A stretch of 64,000 nucleotides of DNA from Methylomonas sp. 11b (lineage in GTDB: Bacteria; Pseudomonadota; Gammaproteobacteria; Methylococcales; Methylomonadaceae), in NCBI RefSeq assembly GCF_000515215.1, contig NZ_KI911557.1, forward strand, positions 3,033,741 through 3,097,740. Direction: 5' to 3'. The notes under the pieces were generated by a model. That model was not told the DNA's origin. It ran no database searches and saw nothing but the letters and a program-made list of their open reading frames with translations. Positions 9,634 to 16,855 of this stretch are shown piece by piece. Each line of letters starts with the position of its first letter. Within the stretch, counting starts at the first letter, position 1. A program made the translations under genes and the position numbers.

Positions 9634-11025
9634 ATGTTCAATCAGTTAAAAATTGCCGTCCTTATTCCCTGCCATAACGAAGAAGTGTCTATTGCGAAAG
9701 TAGTAAGCGACTTCAGACAGGTTTTGCCGGATGCGGCTATTTACGTGTTCGACAACAACTCCAGCGATAACACCGTCAGCGCAGCGCGGTCGGCGGGCGC
9801 GATGGTCCGCCATGAAACCCAGCAAGGGAAAGGCCATGTCGTACGCCGCATGTTCCGAGATATAGATGCCGATTTTTACCTGATGGTGGATGGCGACGAC
9901 ACCTATGACGCCAATTTGGCGCCGGACATGATCAAGTTGGCCATGAGCGGGCCTTACGATTTGGTGAATTGTATCCGCCGCGAAACCGGCGATGCTGCAT
10001 ACCGAGGCGGACACCGCTTCGGAAACCGGCTGTTGACCGGTGTGGTACGGCAAATTTTCGGCAACCGGATTCTCGATATGCTCTCCGGGTACAAAGTGTT
10101 TTCCCGGCGCTTCGTTAAATCCTTTCCGGCGCTGTCCACCGGCTTTGATATTGAAACCGAATTAACCGTGCATACACTCGAGTTGTCGATGCCGGCCGCA
10201 CACATCGAAGGGGAGTACCGGGGACGCCCTGCAGGCTCGGAAAGTAAATTGCGCACCTATCGCGACGGCTGGCGCATCCTAATGTTGATTATCCGATTGG
10301 TTAGACATGAGCGGCCCATGGTGTTTTTTGGGGGGCTGGCCGGTTTGCTGGTGGCATTAGCCTTGCTGCTGATCTGGCCCGTAATCTTGACTTACCTGGA
10401 TACGGGGCTGGTGCCTAGATTCCCGACAGCCTTTCTTGCCATGGGTATTATGCTGCTGGCGTCGTTGAGCGTTTTTACCGGCACGATTTTGGATACAGTG
10501 ACGCGCGGGCGCAAGGAGTTGCGTATGCTGACCTATTTACAATATCCGCCACCGGTCTTTGTGCCGAACGCTTTTGCCGATTCCGCCGCTATCCTATCTG
10601 CCGACAATACTGCTTTATCTGCTGGTAACGATGATCTGCTCGGACAGATGTGGCGCTTCGGACTGGTCGGAGTAGTCGGCTATATTGTGAATGCCGGCTT
10701 GGTAGAGTCCCTAGTAGTGAACATGGGGCCGTTACGCGCGCAAATGTTGGCTTTTCCGGCAGCCGTTACCGTCACCTGGTGGCTTAACCGGCGCTTTACC
10801 TTTGGTGCCAGCCACCACGCCATGCATCATGAGTGGCTGCGTTATGTGCTGGCCAATATGCTGGGCTGGACAGCCAATAACGGCGCTTACTTGTGGATGA
10901 TTTTCAGCGTACCCCTTGCTTATCAGCATCCCGCATTGGCTGTTGCCGTGGGTTCATTGGCCGGTATGGTATTAAATTTTTCGGCTTCACGATTAATCGT
11001 TTTTAAGAAAATTCGTCAAGCCTGA
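9634..11025 (+). CDS. Glycosyltransferase family 2 fused to a GtrA-like domain
   Basis: The N-terminal half is a DPM1/GtrB-type GT2 enzyme: IPCHNEE near residue 10 and DGDDTYD near 87 supply the nucleotide-sugar-binding acidic residues. Two transmembrane helices follow (about 228-250 and 262-290), as in GtrB. From about residue 335 a GtrA-like four-helix membrane domain begins (FGLVGVVGYIVNAG, WWLNRRFTFG). GtrB makes undecaprenyl-phosphate-sugar and GtrA is thought to flip it, so the fusion joins synthesis and translocation. The stop overlaps the next start (TGATGA), coupling it to a polytopic partner. Which sugar is used cannot be read from the sequence. Confidence 0.9.
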   Translation: MFNQLKIAVLIPCHNEEVSIAKVVSDFRQVLPDAAIYVFDNNSSDNTVSAARSAGAMVRHETQQGKGHVVRRMFRDIDADFYLMVDGDDTYDANLAPDMIKLAMSGPYDLVNCIRRETGDAAYRGGHRFGNRLLTGVVRQIFGNRILDMLSGYKVFSRRFVKSFPALSTGFDIETELTVHTLELSMPAAHIEGEYRGRPAGSESKLRTYRDGWRILMLIIRLVRHERPMVFFGGLAGLLVALALLLIWPVILTYLDTGLVPRFPTAFLAMGIMLLASLSVFTGTILDTVTRGRKELRMLTYLQYPPPVFVPNAFADSAAILSADNTALSAGNDDLLGQMWRFGLVGVVGYIVNAGLVESLVVNMGPLRAQMLAFPAAVTVTWWLNRRFTFGASHHAMHHEWLRYVLANMLGWTANNGAYLWMIFSVPLAYQHPALAVAVGSLAGMVLNFSASRLIVFKKIRQA

Positions 11026-12449
11026 TGACGGTTACCAAAAAAATAAATAGTCTGGCCGGAGCGCTGCCAATCGAATGGATTTTTATCAGCGGATTCCTGA
11101 TCCATTTCGGCATCATGTATCCGGGCTTCCTGTGTTATGACGCGGTCAATCAAATCCTCGAAGCTCGCGAAGGCCGCTTTTCCGACTGGCATCCACCTTT
11201 AATGGCTATTATCTGGCGATTCAGCGATAGCCTGACGCCTGGGCCGGCGGGTATGTTGTTTCTGCAACTCGGCTTGGTGTGGACCGGCGCATATCTGACC
11301 TTTCAGGCTTATTTTAAACCGTACGGCGCAAAGGTTGCCGCACCATGGCTTTGCGTTTTACTATTTTTGCCACCACTGTTCGGTATCAGCGGCGCAATTT
11401 TGAAAGACATGCTGATGTGGGGCGCGCTATTTACTGCTTTCGGTATCGCGGGGCATATAAAAAGCCACGCCGAGCAAAGCCAGCAGTTTGCGTTTCTGCT
11501 ATTCGGACTAACGATATTGGTTTTATGGTTGGCGATCCTGATGAGGCACAATGCATTTTTCGCAACAATACCCATACTCAGCTTTGCCATATTTCGCTTA
11601 TTTCCAAAACACAGCGTATTCGGCTTGGTACGCGCGGCAGTTTCGGGCGCGGTGCTAGCTCTTGTATTATTTGCAGTCACGGGAGCGATAAACACCCGGC
11701 TCGCCGATAGACACACCTATCCCTGGGTGGCCAACGCCTCATTTGATATTGCCGGCGTGATCAAACGGCTGGACGATAAAGGCCGGCAACAAGTTATTTT
11801 CGATCAACTGGCCGGCACCTTGAATTCAAGTGGCTCAGTCGAACCCCTGCTAAAAGCCTATACGCCTATGTATTGGCGGGAAATTTTCCGGACTAAGCCG
11901 CCCACGTTAGAGTTGCCGAAAAATTCTATGGAATCGCAGATACATGGCTTTGCCAGCCTCACCGACCCGCAACGGCAAACGCTGCATGATTTGTGGATAC
12001 AAACCGTACTGGCGGAGCCGATTTTATGGGCGCGCCACCGCTTGGCGGTATCGAAATATGTCCTGGGTTTGGTGCCGGATAACAGTTGGAGCCCGGTGAT
12101 GATGGCTAAAGATTTTCCCAGCGACTTAGAACGTTTTTATGGATCTCATCCAAAAGCGACCAAATTGCAAGAGTGGCTTGAGGCAGGTATGACCAAGTAT
12201 GTCGAATACTGGTTTTTTCAACCCTGGCCTTATTTTGTCCTGACAATTTATCTATTTTTTGCCGCTGCGTTTCGCCGCGTGACGGCCAATATCGAAGTCA
12301 TTTGCCTAACTTCCAGCGCCATCTTGCATGAATTGGGTTTGATGTTGGCCGCACCCTCACCGGACTTTCGTTACTCGCATTACATGATTTTTTGCAGCTT
12401 GCTGAGCTTATTGTTGCTGGCGCGTCCTTGGATGGCAAAAGCCAAATAA
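11025..12449 (+). CDS. Polytopic membrane protein, probable GT-C-type glycosyltransferase (DUF6020-like)
   Basis: 474 residues with about ten hydrophobic segments. Early conserved-looking features are LCYDAVNQI and SDWHPPL in the first periplasmic loop, and ILKDMLMWG after a later helix. Such an acidic residue near the first helix is typical of polyprenyl-phosphate-sugar-using GT-C enzymes and of DUF6020 proteins. A large soluble segment lies at about 235-370. It overlaps the GT2-GtrA gene by four bases. By analogy with three-gene gtr cassettes it would transfer the lipid-linked sugar to a surface glycan; that role is inference. Confidence 0.7.
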   Translation: MTVTKKINSLAGALPIEWIFISGFLIHFGIMYPGFLCYDAVNQILEAREGRFSDWHPPLMAIIWRFSDSLTPGPAGMLFLQLGLVWTGAYLTFQAYFKPYGAKVAAPWLCVLLFLPPLFGISGAILKDMLMWGALFTAFGIAGHIKSHAEQSQQFAFLLFGLTILVLWLAILMRHNAFFATIPILSFAIFRLFPKHSVFGLVRAAVSGAVLALVLFAVTGAINTRLADRHTYPWVANASFDIAGVIKRLDDKGRQQVIFDQLAGTLNSSGSVEPLLKAYTPMYWREIFRTKPPTLELPKNSMESQIHGFASLTDPQRQTLHDLWIQTVLAEPILWARHRLAVSKYVLGLVPDNSWSPVMMAKDFPSDLERFYGSHPKATKLQEWLEAGMTKYVEYWFFQPWPYFVLTIYLFFAAAFRRVTANIEVICLTSSAILHELGLMLAAPSPDFRYSHYMIFCSLLSLLLLARPWMAKAK

Positions 12450-12464
12450 TAATTTGGCTTTTGC
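12435..12464 (+). terminator. Hairpin terminator spanning the stop codon
   Basis: A perfect 13-bp stem (12435-12447 with 12452-12464) and a 4-nt loop straddles the TAA of the upstream membrane-protein gene. The 3' arm contains TTTT. It probably ends the GT2-GtrA transcript and protects its 3' end. Confidence 0.75.
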
Positions 12465-12579
12465 ATATTGCGTATACCGCCCCAAACCGTCTCTGTTCCA
12501 AATTTACGGTCAGCCGCCAATTGTGCCAGTAGTGAATGACGGCTTCTGGAAGTGACGAATTGTCATAATCGATCCATTT

Positions 12580-12710
12580 CCGACAAATAAGATTTAATTT
12601 GGGGGGACAGGGAAAGGTAAATCCGCTGTCTTTGAAAATGTAGGTTAGCTGGTGTAATCGCACATTGTGAAGCCAGCACCCCCGATTACGCCCTCGCTAA
12701 TCGGAGGGAT
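12580..12710 (-). repeat. REPIN-like repeat, copy A
   Basis: This stretch matches, in inverted orientation, 41403-41535. Shared landmarks are ATAAGATTTAATTTGGGG (near 12587), GTAATCGCACATT (near 12653) and a palindrome CCGATTACG-CCCT-CGCTAATCGG (12682-12704). The second arm at 12640-12660 is decayed in this copy. Two opposed GATTA-type palindromes form a REPIN-like unit. With the preceding terminator it fills the gap before the PEP-CTERM gene; nothing coding was seen between 12465 and 12817. Confidence 0.7.
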
Positions 12711-12817
12711 GTATGGGCTATATGAATGTCCTCACGCCGTGTCACACGACTGTCATTGGTTTTCTTGATTTGGTTAACCTATACTTCAGACTCTAACATT
12801 TATCCTAGGTAACAAAT

Positions 12818-13828
12818 ATGAATATTATTGGACACAAGAACCACGACAGATCGCTAAGTAAGACAAAACCAGTCATCGTGGCGGGGGTTTTAGCACTCGG
12901 GCTGTTGGCTCAACCGGCGCAAGCAGCGTTGACCTTCAGCTTTAATTATCTGAATCCGGGCCAAGGTTTTGATGACCCCACTTTTGGTGCGGCCAGAAAA
13001 ACCGCGCTAAATGAAGCCGCAGGCATGTTAGGGGCTTATTTCAGCAACTACACGGCAAACTTAACCTATGACGTGACTTCATACAGTATCAATAAAAACA
13101 CCTTAGCGTCGGCGGGTAGCGATTCATTCATCGTTCCCGGTACCTTTCAACAAACCATTGTACAAACAAAAATTTTGACTAATGGCGCAACTGACGGCAA
13201 CGGTGGCGATGCCGATGGCAGCATTGATTGGAATTTTTTCTATAACTGGGGGTTGACTGATAACGTCGCGGCAAATGCGTATGACTTCAAAAAAGTCGGC
13301 ATGCATGAGTTATTGCACTCATTTGGGTTTACTACATTTGGTAACGCTACCGGTGCAGGATTTGGTGGCAACGCTCCTGGCACCCCGGACACCTGGTCCA
13401 AATTTGAAAACTTTTTAACCGATGCATCAGGAAATCGACTGATCAGTACCGACGGTGTTTTCGATAGCACTAAGGTCGCAGCTCTGACCGGTGGTAGCGG
13501 CAGTGTATTGTTTAGCGGTGCCAATGCCGTTGCTGCCAACGGCGGCGTGGGCGTTAACGTATATGCACCGACTACTTGGACTGATGGCAGCAGTATTGCG
13601 CATCTTGACGACGATACACCGGCTCTTTCTCAGTTGATCATGGCATCAACCGTCTCCGAAGGATTAAAAACTCGCGAAATATCGGCTATAGAGCTTGGTA
13701 TACTGAAAGACATCGGCTACACCCAAATCGCCGCGCCAGCAGCAGTTCCCGTACCGGCCGCAGCTTGGTTAATGCTCAGTGGCCTACTCGGTTTGTTTGG
13801 CGTCAATCGCCAACGTAGAGCCGTCTGA
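12818..13828 (+). CDS. PEP-CTERM-type secreted protein with HExxH motif
   Basis: 336 residues. An N-terminal signal peptide (hydrophobic VAGVLALGLLAQPAQA) precedes a Gly/Ala/Thr-rich secreted domain. At about residue 163 lies HELLHSFGF, a HExxHxxGF zinc-protease-like motif. The C-terminus has a VPVPAAAW motif, a hydrophobic helix and a basic NRQRR tail, the layout recognised by exosortases. It is therefore probably exported, cut near VPVP and attached or released at the surface. Protease activity is inferred from one motif; the third metal ligand is not clear. A hairpin terminator follows 24 bp after the stop. Confidence 0.85.
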   Translation: MNIIGHKNHDRSLSKTKPVIVAGVLALGLLAQPAQAALTFSFNYLNPGQGFDDPTFGAARKTALNEAAGMLGAYFSNYTANLTYDVTSYSINKNTLASAGSDSFIVPGTFQQTIVQTKILTNGATDGNGGDADGSIDWNFFYNWGLTDNVAANAYDFKKVGMHELLHSFGFTTFGNATGAGFGGNAPGTPDTWSKFENFLTDASGNRLISTDGVFDSTKVAALTGGSGSVLFSGANAVAANGGVGVNVYAPTTWTDGSSIAHLDDDTPALSQLIMASTVSEGLKTREISAIELGILKDIGYTQIAAPAAVPVPAAAWLMLSGLLGLFGVNRQRRAV

Positions 13829-13852
13829 TCGGTTTCGTCTGTCTATTAGAAG

Positions 13853-13880
13853 ATGAGGTTTTTTCGGGAACCTCATTTCC
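13853..13880 (+). terminator. Terminator-like hairpin after the PEP-CTERM gene
   Basis: The arms ATGAGGTT (13853-13860) and AACCTCAT (13869-13876) pair perfectly around an 8-nt loop, followed by TTT. Its position, directly after the PEP-CTERM stop, also argues against the ATG at 13853 being a start. Confidence 0.6.
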
Positions 13881-13900
13881 CAGTTGCCTTCCAGTTGTCC

Positions 13901-14410
13901 ATGAAAATGTATAAATCGTCACTTTCCAGTTTGTTGCTGTTAGGCGTTATAGCCATGTTCAATCTCGCGGAAGCAGACGAAACGTTAGCGCGAAGCGCCC
14001 CGCCAACACAATATCCGTTGGCACAAGTGGCCATTTCGATACTACATCAGACCGGCCACGGCATTCCGGGCGGTTACGAAATCGCCATTCAGGGCGATGG
14101 CAACGGCTTTTATCTACAAAATGCGCTAAAAACCGAACTGCACATTTCAAGCGTCACCTTGATCGATATGCTCAACGACTTTTATCGCATCCATTTCTTT
14201 GAATTAGCCGATACCTACCAAGTAAAAAAGCAAGTGTTGCTGCGCGATAACTTTCTAGTTGCAACCACGGCCATGAAAATGGCCGATACCAGCAGTAAGA
14301 AGCTGTGCATTCAACTCGCCGATTATCAAAAATGCGTGACTATCGTTAACGATCAACCAGCGGAAGCCGCGCAACTGATTACAAAAATCGAAAAATTATT
14401 TGTTCATTGA
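13901..14410 (+). CDS. Secreted DUF6438-like protein
   Basis: 169 residues from the ATG at 13901. A signal peptide (MKMYKSSLSSLLLLGVIAMFNLAEA) is followed by a compact domain with a YEIAIQGDGNGFYLQN strand pair and a late CIQLADYQKCVTIV strand. The spacing resembles DUF6438, whose members are small exported proteins of unknown role. The upstream ATG at 13853 would start inside the preceding hairpin and is rejected. Assignment to the family is tentative; function is unknown. Confidence 0.6.
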   Translation: MKMYKSSLSSLLLLGVIAMFNLAEADETLARSAPPTQYPLAQVAISILHQTGHGIPGGYEIAIQGDGNGFYLQNALKTELHISSVTLIDMLNDFYRIHFFELADTYQVKKQVLLRDNFLVATTAMKMADTSSKKLCIQLADYQKCVTIVNDQPAEAAQLITKIEKLFVH

Positions 14411-14419
14411 TACTAACGA

Positions 14420-14497
14420 TCATGAAAAAAGCTGTATCCCCAGACAAATGAAAGCCATGTAGGCCGCAAATAGTCGATCCAAGACGTTCAAAATCTG
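14420..14497 (-). pseudogene. Possible remnant of a LysE-type exporter C-terminus
   Basis: On the minus strand, about 25 codons ending at 14420 read QILNVLDRLFAAYMAFICLG and five further residues. This resembles the last helix of LysE/RhtB exporters, which end in a DRLxGxxxxxLGxRL pattern. No other part of the family is visible upstream, so if real it is a small relic. The rest of the 14411-14700 gap shows no supported feature. Confidence 0.25.
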
Positions 14498-14700
14498 GCA
14501 GGATTTACATTGGAATTGGTGGTGGTTTTGAAGTCGTAAGGAGCGGCTGTTTTGTTCGCAATACGCACATGTGATCCCGGAGGCTGGTGTTTGCCACGTC
14601 GGTAAGCGCAAAGCAGTGCCTGTTGGCGACAAACAGCGAGCGGGCAGCGAATAGCCTGTCTATAATATGCAAATTGATAAATTTTTTGCCGATAAATCCG

Positions 14701-15258
14701 ATGTCTACGTGTCTATCTTACCGCTGTGCTTTATTACTGCTGGGTCAGATAGTGGCGGTTGTCATGCTGAGTCAGCTTACCGGCTGCGCCAGCAAAGAAA
14801 AAGCACCGCTAACCGTATTGCCTGCTCCCGAAGGCGGCAACCGGATCGCCGCCAACGACGCGTTACAATTGCGAGGTGCGCCGTATGTCTATGGGGGGGA
14901 GTCACCTAGCCAAGGCTTCGATTGTAGCGGCTTGGTCTATTACGTCTATAACCGCCAGGGAGTGCGGCTGCCGCGCGACACCCAATCGTTGGCCCGGCAA
15001 CTGCCGGCAGTGCAGCCTGAGCAAAGGCAGCCGGGCGATCTGCTCTTTTTCACCACTGAGCGACCGTTTTCACATGTCGGGATTTACATCGGCGGCGAGC
15101 AATTCGTGCATGCGCCCAGTAGCCGGACCGGCCAGGTGATGGTCTCCGACCTCCGGCAGCCGTATTGGCGGGAGCGCTTTATCGGGGTGCGCCGCCCCGT
15201 AGCTCGCTATTCCCTGTCGCTAAACGACAGCGACAACAATAGCTGTAGGATAAATTAG
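14701..15258 (+). CDS. NlpC/P60 family lipoprotein peptidase
   Basis: 185 residues from the ATG at 14701. A signal peptide ends in the lipobox LTGC (cysteine near residue 27), so it is likely an outer-membrane lipoprotein. The NlpC/P60 domain has the nucleophile in GFDCSGL (about residue 76) and the catalytic histidine in FSHVGIYIGG, followed by VHAPS. Such enzymes cleave D-Glu-mDAP or related peptidoglycan bonds. The frame is open 38 codons further upstream, but only the chosen start gives a signal peptide. It ends four bases inside the convergent nitroreductase gene. Confidence 0.9.
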   Translation: MSTCLSYRCALLLLGQIVAVVMLSQLTGCASKEKAPLTVLPAPEGGNRIAANDALQLRGAPYVYGGESPSQGFDCSGLVYYVYNRQGVRLPRDTQSLARQLPAVQPEQRQPGDLLFFTTERPFSHVGIYIGGEQFVHAPSSRTGQVMVSDLRQPYWRERFIGVRRPVARYSLSLNDSDNNSCRIN

Positions 15259-15926
15259 TCCAACCAGCGCACTACCGCATCGCGCTCTTGCCGAGTTTTC
15301 GGTCTAGCCGGCGGATTTTTCCGGTAACCGAACGCAACCAGGTAAGCGGCGGACCAGTGCTCTAAATTCACGTTGGCGTTTTCCGCCAAGATCCGCTCCA
15401 CTTCCGCGCGCTCGAAACCTTCAATCGGACAAGAATCGATCCCTATCATCGCTGCCGCGGTCATCATATTAGCCAACGGTAGATAAGTTTGCCGGGTCGC
15501 CCAGTCGGTCAAAGTGCGTTCGGAACCCAGCAAGTCAAAATCGCTACGTTGGAATTTCTCGATCAGACCGCTACGCAGTTGGATGATGTCTTCCGGAAAC
15601 TGCTGCACGTTGCGCATGATATGTTGCAGATAGGCGCTGTCGTAGCGCATGAAATGGCTTTTCCGCACCAAGGTCAACACCACATGGCTGGCAGTAGGCA
15701 GCTGCTTTTGCCCGCCCCAGGTAACAGTCCGGAGTTTTTCGCGTAAATCCGGATTTTGCACGACCAGAAACTGCCAAGGCTCCAGTCCAAAGGAACTGGG
15801 CGAGAGCCGGGCAACTTCCAAAATAAAATCGAAATCCGTGCCGGCGATTTTGCGCTCGGCGTCGAATTCCTTACAGGCGTGACGAAATTGATACGCGTCG
15901 AGAATGTCCTGTTTACTAATGGTCAT
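15255..15926 (-). CDS. Nitroreductase-family NAD(P)H-dependent oxidoreductase
   Basis: 223 residues of the flavin-dependent nitroreductase fold. Visible features are the N-terminal FRHACKEFD (family R-S/H-x-R/K-x-F start), the LSPSSFGLEPWQFLVV FMN-binding segment and the C-terminal VAFGYRKNPPARPKTR. It most resembles NfsB/YdgI-type enzymes that reduce nitroaromatics and quinones; the substrate here is unknown. It starts 1 bp after the DUF5765 gene, so the two are likely cotranscribed, and its 3' end overlaps the convergent NlpC/P60 gene by four bases. Confidence 0.92.
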   Translation of the reverse strand: MTISKQDILDAYQFRHACKEFDAERKIAGTDFDFILEVARLSPSSFGLEPWQFLVVQNPDLREKLRTVTWGGQKQLPTASHVVLTLVRKSHFMRYDSAYLQHIMRNVQQFPEDIIQLRSGLIEKFQRSDFDLLGSERTLTDWATRQTYLPLANMMTAAAMIGIDSCPIEGFERAEVERILAENANVNLEHWSAAYLVAFGYRKNPPARPKTRQERDAVVRWLD

Positions 15927-15927
15927 C

Positions 15928-16680
15928 TTACAAGCTGTCGCCTACTTCACGTTGATAGAACGGCCATTTCTTCACGTGCAGATGTTTTCTGATCGGGGTT
16001 TTGATCACCGATACGCACAGCGCGATCGAAAAGAGACACCATACCGCACAATACTCGTTCGGATCGTTGGTGGTAACGTCTGAAATCCAGGGTCCGATCA
16101 AATAATGGAAAGCCACAAAGCGCCAGGAACCATACATGATAGGTAGATAAAACGCCGCCAAAATATACGAAAACGCATGCAAACCCCAGTTGAAACCCAA
16201 CAGCCAAGTCACCGGTTGCGACATCAAACCGTTTAAAGGCATTTGCCAGGCGATATGCCAATCCCCGGACACCGAGCAAGTTTGCACGCCGCAGAAACCC
16301 TCGGTACCTGGCACACAGTCGCCGGCCCATGCAAAGGGATACATCTTAATCAACATCGCCAGCGAACTGATCGCACACAAGGTGTAAACCGTGGTTCTGA
16401 TCTTTAGTTTGACGCTTTCCGGAATGAAGTACATCGCCACCATGTTCACGAAAAACGGCTGGAAGGCGATATGTAAATAGCCGAGTAGAGTGAGCACCTG
16501 GTTATTCGGGTTATCGCACAGATTGATGTACACATACGTTAATGCCTGCAACAGTTCCATCAAGGCAAAATAAGTTAAAGGAATCCACAGTTCCTTGGAT
16601 TCGCCTTTGTAGGCCACGTAAACAGCGGTCGTTAAACCTGCGGCAGCCAAAACGCCTGACGCTTCTCCACTCCAACACAT
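15928..16680 (-). CDS. DUF5765 membrane protein
   Basis: 250 residues with about seven hydrophobic helices. It opens with MCWSGEASGVLA and has ALMELLQALTYVYI and LLGYLHIAFQPFFVN segments, as in DUF5765 proteins. Several cysteines and histidines lie in loops (CVPGTEGFCGVQTC near residue 120). The function is not known. It lies 1 bp before the nitroreductase gene. The upstream 175 bp separate it from the end of priA. Confidence 0.85.
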   Translation of the reverse strand: MCWSGEASGVLAAAGLTTAVYVAYKGESKELWIPLTYFALMELLQALTYVYINLCDNPNNQVLTLLGYLHIAFQPFFVNMVAMYFIPESVKLKIRTTVYTLCAISSLAMLIKMYPFAWAGDCVPGTEGFCGVQTCSVSGDWHIAWQMPLNGLMSQPVTWLLGFNWGLHAFSYILAAFYLPIMYGSWRFVAFHYLIGPWISDVTTNDPNEYCAVWCLFSIALCVSVIKTPIRKHLHVKKWPFYQREVGDSL

Positions 16681-16855
16681 TGAAAAATACCTTCTTTATT
16701 TTAGTTATAGGCATAGGCATCTAGTTTTATAACCGTGCAATCCAACGGCGTTTAATTTACCGATTCAGATGTCTATGGGTTTTGCTACGATCCGTCGTAA
16801 AGGGCGGGAATTATTACATAAACCGGACTAAATCGCCGGATTTTGGCGGATCAGA

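Noticed and set aside
14587..14700. N-terminal extension of the NlpC/P60 gene
   Set aside because: The extension lacks a signal peptide, and the lipobox is placed correctly only from 14701.
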